This document shows positions 25,945-32,585 of a stretch of 64,000 nucleotides of DNA, piece by piece. This DNA is from JAFGLZ01 sp964390905. GTDB taxonomy: Bacteria > Planctomycetota > Phycisphaerae > UBA1845 > JAFGLZ01. The position numbers and the translations under genes are program-made. The notes below the pieces were generated by a model that saw only the letters and a list, made by a program, of their open reading frames with translations, was not told where the DNA came from and ran no database searches. The number at the start of each line of letters is the position of its first letter. Positions within the stretch are counted from its first letter, which is position 1. The DNA is taken from assembly GCA_964390905.1 (NCBI GenBank), contig CAYMLO010000008.1, positions 1-64,000 on the forward strand, in the 5' to 3' direction.

Positions 25945-27018
25945 ATGTCCGTCCCCAAGACGATCGAGTGGGTTGGAAGCGTTGACGGGCATGTCCGCAT
26001 GATTGACCAGACGTTGCTGCCGGGCGAGCTGCGGATGTTGGAGTGCCGAGACGTGCCGACACTGTGGGAGGCGATCAAGTCGCTTCGGGTTCGGGGGGCG
26101 CCGGCGCTGGGTGTGGCTGCGGCCATGGGCGTCGTGCTGGCGACGCAGAAGGTGGGGGCCGACACAGAGACGCTCTTCTCGAAACTCGACGACGCGTGCG
26201 ACTACATTGCCAGCAGCCGTCCGACGGCCGTCAATCTGTTCTGGGCGCTGGACCGAATGAAGACGCTGGCCGGATCGCTTCAAGAAGAACCCGTCGCCGA
26301 GATCCGAAAGCGTTTGCTCGCAGAGGCGCAGGCGATTCGCGATGAAGACGCCGCCATGTGCCGCGCGATCGGCGAGGCGGGACAAGATCTGATCACGGAG
26401 GGAGCCGGCGTGCTGACCCACTGCAATGCGGGTGGGCTGGCAACGTCGGAGTATGGCACGGCTCTTGCGCCGATGTACGTTGCGCACGAACGCGGCCGGA
26501 AGTTTCGCGTCTACGCCGACGAGACCAGGCCGCTGCTGCAAGGCGCCCGGCTGACGGCCTGGGAGCTGCAGCAGGCGGGCATCGACGTTACCGTGATTTG
26601 TGACAACGCAGCGGCTTGTATTATGGCGGCCGGCAAGTTAGACTTGGTGATTACTGGCGCAGATCGGATCGCCGGTAACGGCGACGCGGCCAACAAGATC
26701 GGGACGTATGGCGTGGCGACGTTGGCCAAGGCGCACGGGATTCCATTTTACGTGGCCGCGCCGAGTTCGACGTTTGATGTGTCGCTCGCCAGCGGCGCGG
26801 AGATCCCGATCGAGCACCGCGACGAAGGGGAGGTCGGTTGCCCCGTCGGCCAGCGGGTGGTGCCCGAAGGGGTGGCTTGTTACAATCAAGCCTTCGACGT
26901 AACGCCGGTGGAACTGATCACGGGATTCATCACGGAGCGCGGTTTGATGCGTCCCGAGAGCGGCCAAAAAATAGCAGAATTTTTTGGCCTACGGGGTTGC
27001 ATTCAGCCCCAGACCTAG
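25945..27018 (+). CDS. mtnA: S-methyl-5-thioribose-1-phosphate isomerase
   Basis: Isomerises MTR-1-P to MTRu-1-P in methionine salvage. 357 residues. RVRGAPALGVAAAMGV is the substrate-binding block; THCNAGGLAT holds the catalytic Cys (about 159) and ITGADRIAGNGDAANKIGTYG the catalytic Asp (about 238). It is a full-length MtnA rather than an eIF2B subunit. No other mtn gene is near. Some relatives use ribose-1,5-bisphosphate instead, which cannot be excluded without the rest of the pathway. A 10-bp palindrome lies in its last codons (26962-26989). Confidence 0.93.
   Translation: MSVPKTIEWVGSVDGHVRMIDQTLLPGELRMLECRDVPTLWEAIKSLRVRGAPALGVAAAMGVVLATQKVGADTETLFSKLDDACDYIASSRPTAVNLFWALDRMKTLAGSLQEEPVAEIRKRLLAEAQAIRDEDAAMCRAIGEAGQDLITEGAGVLTHCNAGGLATSEYGTALAPMYVAHERGRKFRVYADETRPLLQGARLTAWELQQAGIDVTVICDNAAACIMAAGKLDLVITGADRIAGNGDAANKIGTYGVATLAKAHGIPFYVAAPSSTFDVSLASGAEIPIEHRDEGEVGCPVGQRVVPEGVACYNQAFDVTPVELITGFITERGLMRPESGQKIAEFFGLRGCIQPQT
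26962..26989 (+). other. Perfect AT-rich palindrome inside the mtnA 3' end
   Basis: GGCCAAAAAA (26962-26971) pairs with TTTTTTGGCC (26980-26989) around an 8-base loop, ending 29 bases before the stop. The right arm is a T tract. Confidence 0.7.
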
Positions 27019-27029
27019 TAGACTTTGCC

Positions 27030-27061
27030 GTCAAAGGTTGGAGGCGCGGCCAATCTTTGAC
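27030..27061 (+). terminator. Hairpin terminator after purE-mtnA
   Basis: GTCAAAGGTTGG (27030-27041) and CCAATCTTTGAC (27050-27061) form a 12-bp stem with one G-T pair and an 8-base loop, 12 bp after the mtnA stop. No long T tract follows. It marks the end of the housekeeping block. Confidence 0.6.
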
Positions 27062-27234
27062 AGATGGCGTTTATCCTCAAGGGTTTGGCGTGCAGCTGAG
27101 GGTTGCGCTGAGCAGACAGGATCACAAGTCAGGGTCAGGAAGTTGTTGCGGCGCGCGGAGCCGCGCGGCGCATAGTTGAAGGCCTCCGAGTTCGGAGGCG
27201 GGATCTCCTCTTGATGGCTTGAAGGAGGCTAGTA

Positions 27235-27405
27235 ATGACGAAACTGAAGGTCGGTTTGATGTTGGCACTAGGGGTGTGCATGGGCGGCTGCCGCCTGTTG
27301 GCCGCGATCCCTGTGCCCAAAGACTTGCCAAATCTCGACAACGTCGAGATTAGCACTTTCCGCGACCTGATCCAGGACGTCATCTTCGGCGTTATCTTTG
27401 ACTAA
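27235..27405 (+). CDS. Small lipoprotein-like peptide 1 (56 aa)
   Basis: Not recognised. The ATG has AAGGAGG 7 bp upstream. The N terminus (MTKLKVGLMLALGVCMGGC) is a short lipoprotein signal with a lipobox-like MGGC, so the mature part is about 37 residues. It ends FRDLIQDVIFGVIFD. That end resembles the next peptide's end (ADFLEDVIIFSIVD), which suggests common origin. A 7-bp hairpin CCTCCGA-GT-TCGGAGG at 27183-27198 lies in the leader. First of five such genes up to 29327. Confidence 0.6.
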   Translation: MTKLKVGLMLALGVCMGGCRLLAAIPVPKDLPNLDNVEISTFRDLIQDVIFGVIFD

Positions 27406-27531
27406 CGGCGGAGATGCGAGTTCCGGGACCGGAGCTCGGGCAAGTGTGGTCACTGGCGCCTGCTCAGTAGGACGCTGAGAAGGCGGGGCCTGAGGCCTGA
27501 GAGACAAGACAAGGTGTTTCAGGAGACGAAG

Positions 27532-27654
27532 ATGTTGAACAAACTGCGGTCAAAGTGGTACCTCCTGGTCGTGGGCGGGTGCTTGGCCTTCTCGTTGGGT
27601 CAGTGTGTCGCCGACTTCCTCGAGGATGTGATAATCTTCAGCATTGTTGATTAG
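27532..27654 (+). CDS. Small secreted peptide 2 (40 aa)
   Basis: Not recognised. CAGGAGACGAAG precedes the ATG. It has three basic residues near the start, a hydrophobic core (WYLLVVGGCLAFSLGQC) and a very short acidic/hydrophobic end, VADFLEDVIIFSIVD. Two Cys could each be a lipidation or disulfide site. The tail matches peptide 1. Two small hairpins follow (GCCAGC-TT-GCTGGC at 27658-27671, and ACAGCG/CGCTGT near 27680-27700). Confidence 0.5.
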   Translation: MLNKLRSKWYLLVVGGCLAFSLGQCVADFLEDVIIFSIVD

Positions 27655-27735
27655 GTGGCCAGCTTGCTGGCGAATTGGAACAGCGACATCGGCGCTGTCC
27701 GGTCCTTAGATGGTGCCGACTGTAGGAGGATGGTG

Positions 27736-27966
27736 ATGTTGAAAGTGACCAAAGTTCTAGGGGTAGCGCTCGCGTCGTTGGCCGGGCTGGTGAGCTTGAC
27801 CGGCTGTCTCGCCCCTGTTTGGGTGCCCAGAATTGGGAACTTGGGCTGGCGGGGATGGGGCGATGGCCTGGACGACTTCTGGAGCGGCGTGGTGTCCAAG
27901 GGTATCGTTGACAGCTGGGCGGTGGACATGGTCCTCGACTGGCTGCGCGAGGACATCTTCAGCTAG
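27736..27966 (+). CDS. Small lipoprotein 3 (76 aa)
   Basis: Not recognised. The ATG at 27736 follows AGGAGG by 6 bp; an ATG at 27730 in the same frame lies too close to that site. The signal MLKVTKVLGVALASLAGLV ends in a good lipobox LTGC. The mature part of about 53 residues is rich in Trp, Asp and Gly (six Trp in LGWRGWGDGLDDFW and later) and ends DMVLDWLREDIFS, an amphipathic helix. It is probably anchored to a membrane. Confidence 0.65.
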   Translation: MLKVTKVLGVALASLAGLVSLTGCLAPVWVPRIGNLGWRGWGDGLDDFWSGVVSKGIVDSWAVDMVLDWLREDIFS

Positions 27967-28219
27967 AAGGTTCGGGACGTTGTGCCTGGACCTCTCTGGC
28001 TGAGTTGCGGACCAGCCCTCCGGCAATGTGTTGTGTCGTGGTGTGATGCGCCCACAGGGCGCGAAGCATTGCTGGGGCAAGGGAGTCCGATGAGCCGATG
28101 ATGGTGGTAGGTTGGCCTGTCGGTTGGCTTCCTGGTCTGCGGTTTTGCGGTCCGGTTGGCGTGGGCCGAGTCGGATCGCAGGCTCGAAACAAGATCGAGT
28201 CGTGTACGGAGGAACTGTG

Positions 28220-28492
28220 ATGAGAGCAGTCAAACTGTTGAGAGTGCTTGTGCTGATCGGCTCAGGAGCCCTCGTGCTGAACACCTGCTGTGGCACGACC
28301 GGCTACTGTGGGGTGAACTTGATCCCCAACCATGGGATTCCGAACATCGGGGATCTGCTCGGCCTGGATTTCGTCTGTGACATCTGGGATGCGGTTCCCG
28401 ACACCCTGCAGGATACGCTTTGCGGGTTGCCGATTGTGGGAGACGCGCTGGATACGTTGTCAGGGTTCCTCCCCTGCGACCTCTGCCCATAG
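28220..28492 (+). CDS. Small secreted Cys-rich protein 4 (90 aa)
   Basis: Not recognised. GGAGGAACTGTG precedes the ATG. The signal-like N terminus MRAVKLLRVLVLIGSGALVL is followed by seven Cys in about 70 residues. It is clearly paralogous to the gene at 29058: shared L-x-VLVxIGSGAxxL, a following GxxLIxNHGxPxIxDxLG, and a (D)xW....P.TL...LC...FLP end. The even Cys spread suggests disulfides outside the cytoplasm. Long spacers on both sides make it look monocistronic. Confidence 0.65.
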   Translation: MRAVKLLRVLVLIGSGALVLNTCCGTTGYCGVNLIPNHGIPNIGDLLGLDFVCDIWDAVPDTLQDTLCGLPIVGDALDTLSGFLPCDLCP

Positions 28493-29057
28493 CATATCAG
28501 GACAAGCCGGGACCATGTTGGGTCCGCTGTGCTGTATCGCTGTGGAGCTTCGCGCCGCCCGTCTAGTCGTTGCGGGCGGTCGCGGCGGTCACCGCAGGGC
28601 GTCGACAACTAGCCAGGCGGGGCGATGTTTCACGGCAAAGTCGGTCCAGGCAGACGGGCGCCGTCTATGCGGTCCGTCTGTCTGGCGCGCACGAAGCGCT
28701 GAACGGGACGCAGCTTCCCCCAGCGCAGCGTGATTAGCCCGTCGGCGGGCCGATGCGGTCTCGAGGCAGAGATCCTTCGCCCGCCTCTCGTCGACCCGTC
28801 CACATTGCAAACCGGGCTTGCTGCAACCATGCGGGTGTGGTATGTGTCAATGCGCCGCCGCATCAGTGTGTTTGCGTAAGTTCGGGATGACAGGTGCCTC
28901 CTTTCCGGGGCCCCGGGCGCCGAGATCGGAACGGATTGCCTCTCGCTGGGGTCCTCTGGAGGGATGAAGCACGCACACGTTGTGTCTTGTTCGACTCAGC
29001 CTGTCAGGACCGGATCCTTGGGCTGCGTCGGGCCAGGCCCAGCAAGGAGGATCTGTG
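28493..29057. other. 565-bp spacer between the two paralogous small genes
   Basis: No frame here has a ribosome-binding site with a plausible start, and no tRNA or strong hairpin was seen. Only the last 20 bases (the GGAGGATCTGTG leader) resemble the leader of the gene at 28220. Confidence 0.5.
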
Positions 29058-29327
29058 ATGAAGTCGTTGAGGGTGTTGAAGGTGCTCGTCGTGATTGGGT
29101 CAGGGGCGTTCCTGTTGGCCGGACCGTGCGCGCCTCTCTTTGCGCCCGGGAGCCTGATCGACAACCACGGACTGCCGACGATCGCCGACATTCTCGGTGG
29201 CGGCGGGGATTGGGCAGAGGGCATCGGCGAGGATCTTTGGAACCTTCTGCCGGCAACCCTCCGGGAGAACCTGTGCGACCCCGACAGCCCGGTCAGCGCT
29301 TTCCTGCCCGACACGTGGTGCGACTAG
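29058..29327 (+). CDS. Small secreted protein 5 (89 aa), paralogue of protein 4
   Basis: Not recognised. AAGGAGG lies 7 bp before the ATG and the leader GGAGGATCTGTG nearly equals that of protein 4. The signal MKSLRVLKVLVVIGSGAFLL leads to AGPC, a weak lipobox. The body carries the shared LIDNHGLPTIADILGG block and ends LPATLRENLCDPDSPV then AFLPDTWCD. It has three Cys against seven in protein 4, so any shared disulfide core can only be small. Confidence 0.65.
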   Translation: MKSLRVLKVLVVIGSGAFLLAGPCAPLFAPGSLIDNHGLPTIADILGGGGDWAEGIGEDLWNLLPATLRENLCDPDSPVSAFLPDTWCD

Positions 29328-29925
29328 GCTCGTCCGGAAGGCTGTGACCGCGCGGCGCCATCGCCAGGCGCTGCGTTGACGCGTCGCGCTGTCCGCGTGC
29401 GTCTACGTGTTCTGCAGATTCGAGCTCTGCGCTTGACGTCTAACCGCTCCTCGGCGCATCTGCGCTGTCTTGAGGGCGTAGGTTGGTCGCTTCGCACGGA
29501 CCACCGTGCGTCGAGACGAGACCTCTTCTGACCGGAGCACCTGCGGTGTGGCGGGCTCAACCGCTACACCGTTTTCGTTTTCCGACGTCTCATCGCAAGT
29601 CCTTCTCCTCAACGCGCCGCCCTGCCAGGATGCGGATCCAGCCGACGGGACGTTCTTCTCTGCGTCAGGCTGCGCGAGTATCATGTCTGCTGGCGAACCG
29701 GGGAACTCGGTTCATGCGTGGAGATGAGGGGTGGATGCGAGGTTAACCAGGCGGATGTTCCTGGGCGCGACGGTCCCCGCGGCGCCGGCGGGTCCCCGCG
29801 TGTTGGCCGGGGCGGCCTCGGGTGCAAACGACGCGCTGGTCACCAAGAAACACCGCAAGCCTTGGGTGCTGCCAACCTGAGCGTTGCGGGAAACGCAGAA
29901 AGAACCGTTCTTGGAGGATTCGACC
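29328..29925. other. 598-bp spacer before bcp, no convincing gene
   Basis: Several open frames cross it, but none has a ribosome-binding site, a signal sequence or a recognisable domain. A TTGACG near 29432 has no good -10 partner. Confidence 0.5.
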
Positions 29926-30408
29926 ATGTCCAAGCAGTCCGTCAAGGTCGGCAACGTGGCGCCGTCGTTCACGCTGGTGAATCAGGACGGCAAGAAGGTG
30001 ACGGCCAGGGATCTGAAGGGCCAGTGGGTGGTCCTCTATTTCTATCCCAAGGACGACACGCCCGGATGCACCACAGAGGCCTGCGAGTTCACCTCGATCC
30101 TTGGTCAGTTCGACAAGCTGGGTGCGACGGTCATGGGGGTCAGCCCGGATCCGCCCGAGCGCCATCAGAAGTTCATCGCCAAGCACCGGCTCAAGCTGGA
30201 TCTGCTCAGCGATCCCGATCACAAGGCGATGGAGCGATACGGCGCCTGGGGCGAGAAGAGCATGTACGGCAAGAAGATGATGGGGGTGATCCGCTCGACC
30301 GTACTGATCGACCCGAGCGGGCGTATCGCCCATCACTGGCCGAAGGTGAAAGCCGCGGGCCATGCGAAGGCCGTCCGCCAGAAGCTGGCCGAACTGCAGG
30401 CGGGCTGA
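29926..30408 (+). CDS. bcp: Peroxiredoxin, Bcp/PrxQ type
   Basis: A thiol peroxidase that reduces hydroperoxides with thioredoxin. 160 residues from the ATG at 29926 (TTGGAGG upstream). The thioredoxin fold shows VGNVAPSFTLVNQDGKKV, then YFYPKDDTPGCTTEACEF. The peroxidatic Cys (about 47) and the resolving Cys five residues later form the atypical two-Cys pair of PrxQ. VMGVSPDPPERHQKF, LLSDPDHKAMERYGAWG and RSTVLIDPSGRI are conserved. It stands alone between two unusual regions. Confidence 0.94.
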   Translation: MSKQSVKVGNVAPSFTLVNQDGKKVTARDLKGQWVVLYFYPKDDTPGCTTEACEFTSILGQFDKLGATVMGVSPDPPERHQKFIAKHRLKLDLLSDPDHKAMERYGAWGEKSMYGKKMMGVIRSTVLIDPSGRIAHHWPKVKAAGHAKAVRQKLAELQAG

Positions 30409-30848
30409 GGCTTCGCACGATTTGATGGGGGGCGTGCTTCCCGCGCTCCCGGATGCCACGGGGAAGGCCCCGCTCGTCGTGGCGATGTCGGCTCACCTCC
30501 TGCGCGTGAGCCGGGCGCCGGATCGTGCTCTGACCCGATCAGGCCGAGGCTGGCAAGGGCGGTGCGGTGCGGCGGCGTTTCTCTAAATAGTTGTTAAACA
30601 ACGTTTTGTAGTTTGGGATTCCTCCTGGGGGTCCGCGGGGCGCCCACCGCACTTCGCCACCTCGTCGAAAAAGACGCGCGCCGTAGTCTATCAGCTGTCC
30701 GGATATGTATTTCTGAGAAATATTTTCATCGCGCTAACTATCAGGGGGCGGATAGTGTCTAGCTTGTCAGAACACGTGCCCAGGGCGGCGGCAACGGGTC
30801 GCTGCCGGGAGGAAGCAGTAGCGGGTTCACAGGACAAGGAGATCTGAC
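30409..30848 (+). promoter_or_regulatory. AT-rich, palindrome-rich control region before the repeat-protein genes
   Basis: No gene is seen. The AT-rich part (about 30580-30760) contains perfect palindromes GTTGTTAAACAAC (30590-30602) and TATTTCTGAGAAATA (30708-30722), a direct repeat CTATCAG (30688-30694 and 30738-30744) and a facing GATAGTG at 30751. This looks like an operator/promoter array, unlike any other spacer in the window. Confidence 0.5.
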
Positions 30849-31568
30849 ATGTTCCGGATTCAACTCGCAGCTGTCTCGGTGTTGATGTGGGGACCTGCGG
30901 TGGTTCTGGGGGCCTCGGCCTCGGCGTCTTCCGTAGCCACCCACGGCGGGTCCAGTACGGCGACGGCGACTGGCATCGGCAACGGCCACGCCAATGCGTA
31001 TGCCGGCGCGACCAACGGCGGGCGGGCGAGGGCGGATTCGGTGGCCATCGCCAACCGCAACGGCTTTGCCAGAAGTGACGCGACCGCCTTGGCGGATCGG
31101 GGTCTTGCCATCAGCCGTTCTCGGGCGGATGCCCGTGGGTACTACGGCGGCCGGGCGATTTCCACCAGTGAGAGCATTGCCGCCACCGTCGGCGGGGTGG
31201 CCCTCAGCAACAGCGATTCCCGCGCCCGCGGATACTTCGGGGGCGAGGCCCGCAGCCATTCGTACTCAACGGCGCTGAGCCGGTGGGGGTTCGCCCAGAG
31301 CGACAGCCGTGCCCGCAGTCGTGGGTACTTCGGCGGTCGGGCCAGAAGCGTCAGCGACGCCATGTCTGGCACGTTCGGGGGCGTGGCCAGGAGCCGCGTG
31401 CACACGGACAGCGAGGCAGGCTTCTGGGCGTCGTCCTCTTCCGACGGCGTTGGGTTGAGCCTGAGCGGTCCGGGCTGTCACAGCACGGCGGACGTCCGGG
31501 CGACCAGCCGGTCCACGTGGTTTGGCCGTGGCCGTTCCAACGCAGCGGCCATTGAGATCCGTCCATGA
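30849..31568 (+). CDS. Secreted Gly/Ser/Ala/Arg repeat protein (239 aa)
   Basis: Not recognised. AAGGAGATCTGAC precedes the ATG. The signal peptide is about 22 residues (MFRIQLAAVSVLMWGPAVVLG). The mature chain is made of degenerate repeats of about 15 residues, paired into 31-residue units that start RGYYGG, RGYFGG and RGYFGG, with GGxAxSxSxxxA between. Earlier units (SVAIANRNGFARSDATALADR) recall the YadA-head type of repeat. This suggests a beta-solenoid or fibre outside the cell; the fold is an inference. It has one Cys, near the C terminus. A 12-bp hairpin follows. Confidence 0.65.
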   Translation: MFRIQLAAVSVLMWGPAVVLGASASASSVATHGGSSTATATGIGNGHANAYAGATNGGRARADSVAIANRNGFARSDATALADRGLAISRSRADARGYYGGRAISTSESIAATVGGVALSNSDSRARGYFGGEARSHSYSTALSRWGFAQSDSRARSRGYFGGRARSVSDAMSGTFGGVARSRVHTDSEAGFWASSSSDGVGLSLSGPGCHSTADVRATSRSTWFGRGRSNAAAIEIRP

Positions 31569-31583
31569 CGCGAGCAGCGATCC

Positions 31584-31612
31584 CCCGGGCGCCGGCCCGA
31601 CCGGCGCCCGGG
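31584..31612 (+). other. 12-bp perfect hairpin between the two repeat-protein genes
   Basis: CCCGGGCGCCGG (31584-31595) and CCGGCGCCCGGG (31601-31612) pair fully around CCCGA, 16 bp after one stop and 40 bp before the next start. Without a T tract it could be a partial terminator or an RNA-stability element giving unequal expression. Confidence 0.8.
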
Positions 31613-31651
31613 CAGGTCGACCTAGACCTGAAAAGAACAAGGAGATCTACC

Positions 31652-32155
31652 ATGAAACGGTTCATCGCATACGCATTCGGGTTGACGATCAGTGCGGCAG
31701 GAGCCGCGAGTGCCTGGGCCGGCGAGGCCAGCACGTGGGCGTCGGCGGACAATCGCTCGTCCGCTGCCACGGCGAACTACGACGGGAACGGCGGGCGAGG
31801 ATACGCCCGCACCAAGACGAAGTCGGGACGCGTGAACCTGGCCAAGGGGGTGGCGGTGGGGTTCGATCGCGACGGCATCGACCTGTCGGTGAGCGGGGCG
31901 GTGGCGGGCCGGTTCGGTCCGGCGGTCGCTGGGACGTTCAACATGAGCATCGGCCGGGACGGCAGTGTGTCGAAGAGCTTCGGCGGGTCGGTCGCTCGCG
32001 GCGGCCATGCCAGATCGGCCGAAGCCAGCGGCCTGACGCGGTCCCGCTGGCACGGCACGTCGTCCCGGGCGACGGCCGGCGGCCGAACGTTCGGCGGCGG
32101 GCGGGTCAAGGCTCGCACGCATTCTCGCAACTGGCGGCCGCACCCGCGGTGGTGA
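31652..32155 (+). CDS. Secreted Gly/Ser/Ala/Arg-rich protein, companion of the previous gene (167 aa)
   Basis: Not recognised. The leader AACAAGGAGATCTACC nearly equals that of the gene at 30849. The signal peptide is clear (MKRFIAYAFGLTISAAGAASAWAG, cleavage AWA-GE). The mature chain is Gly/Ser/Ala-rich with alternating patterns (VAVGFDRDGIDLSVSGAVAG, then GTFNMSIGRDGSVSKSFGG) and a basic C terminus (RTFGGGRVKARTHSRNWRP). It has no Cys. It shares composition and leader with its neighbour, so the two are probably co-secreted parts of one surface structure. Confidence 0.65.
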   Translation: MKRFIAYAFGLTISAAGAASAWAGEASTWASADNRSSAATANYDGNGGRGYARTKTKSGRVNLAKGVAVGFDRDGIDLSVSGAVAGRFGPAVAGTFNMSIGRDGSVSKSFGGSVARGGHARSAEASGLTRSRWHGTSSRATAGGRTFGGGRVKARTHSRNWRPHPRW

Positions 32156-32180
32156 TCGGGGGTGGGACGCAAGCATCGCG

Positions 32181-32519
32181 TTGACGCCAGCCGGTCTGCG
32201 GCCAGAGACGCGCGAGGGCATGCTCGGATCGTTGCGAGCATGCCCTCTTCGTGCGCGGCAGGCGAAGCACCTCGACCTCACCGGGTGCCGGATCACCGGC
32301 GCCGGTTTGGCGCATGTCAGAGACCTCCCAAAGCTCAGCAAGCTGGAGATGGGCGATACACAGGTCACCGATGCGGGACTGGTGCACCTGACGGGCCTCA
32401 AGGAGCTCAGGAAGCTGCAGCTCCGTAACACGCGAGTGACCACGCAGGCCGCCAGGAAGCTCTGGGCGTCCCTGCCGCACCTCAAGGACCAGCGCTTCGT
32501 CGACCGACCGAAGTGGTAA
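32181..32519 (+). pseudogene. Leucine-rich-repeat protein fragment
   Basis: The frame contains three LRR-like units: KHLDLTGCRITGAGLAHVRD, LSKLEMGDTQVTDAGLVHLTG and LRKLQLRNTRVTTQAARKL. They match the GL.HL..L..L..L.L..T.VTD type common in planctomycetes, where proteins usually carry many more. It has only 112 residues from a TTG, no signal peptide and no ribosome-binding site, and a 13-bp hairpin lies over its 5' part. It is probably the tail end of a former LRR gene, though a small intact protein is possible. Confidence 0.5.
32214..32247 (+). terminator. 13-bp hairpin after the repeat-protein genes
   Basis: GAGGGCATGCTCG (32214-32226) and CGAGCATGCCCTC (32235-32247) are perfect complements around an 8-base loop, followed by only TTC. 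It is the probable end of the 30849-32155 transcription unit. Confidence 0.6.
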
Positions 32520-32585
32520 CGGCAGCCAGGGCGCCGGTTCGGTTTTCCGCAGGATACTCGGCTTGGGTCTGTCAGCGCGCGAGGA

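Noticed and set aside
27057..27062. TTGACA as a -35 box for the small-protein cluster
   Set aside because: It is part of the right arm of the terminator hairpin at 27030-27061, and no -10 box stands at the right distance.
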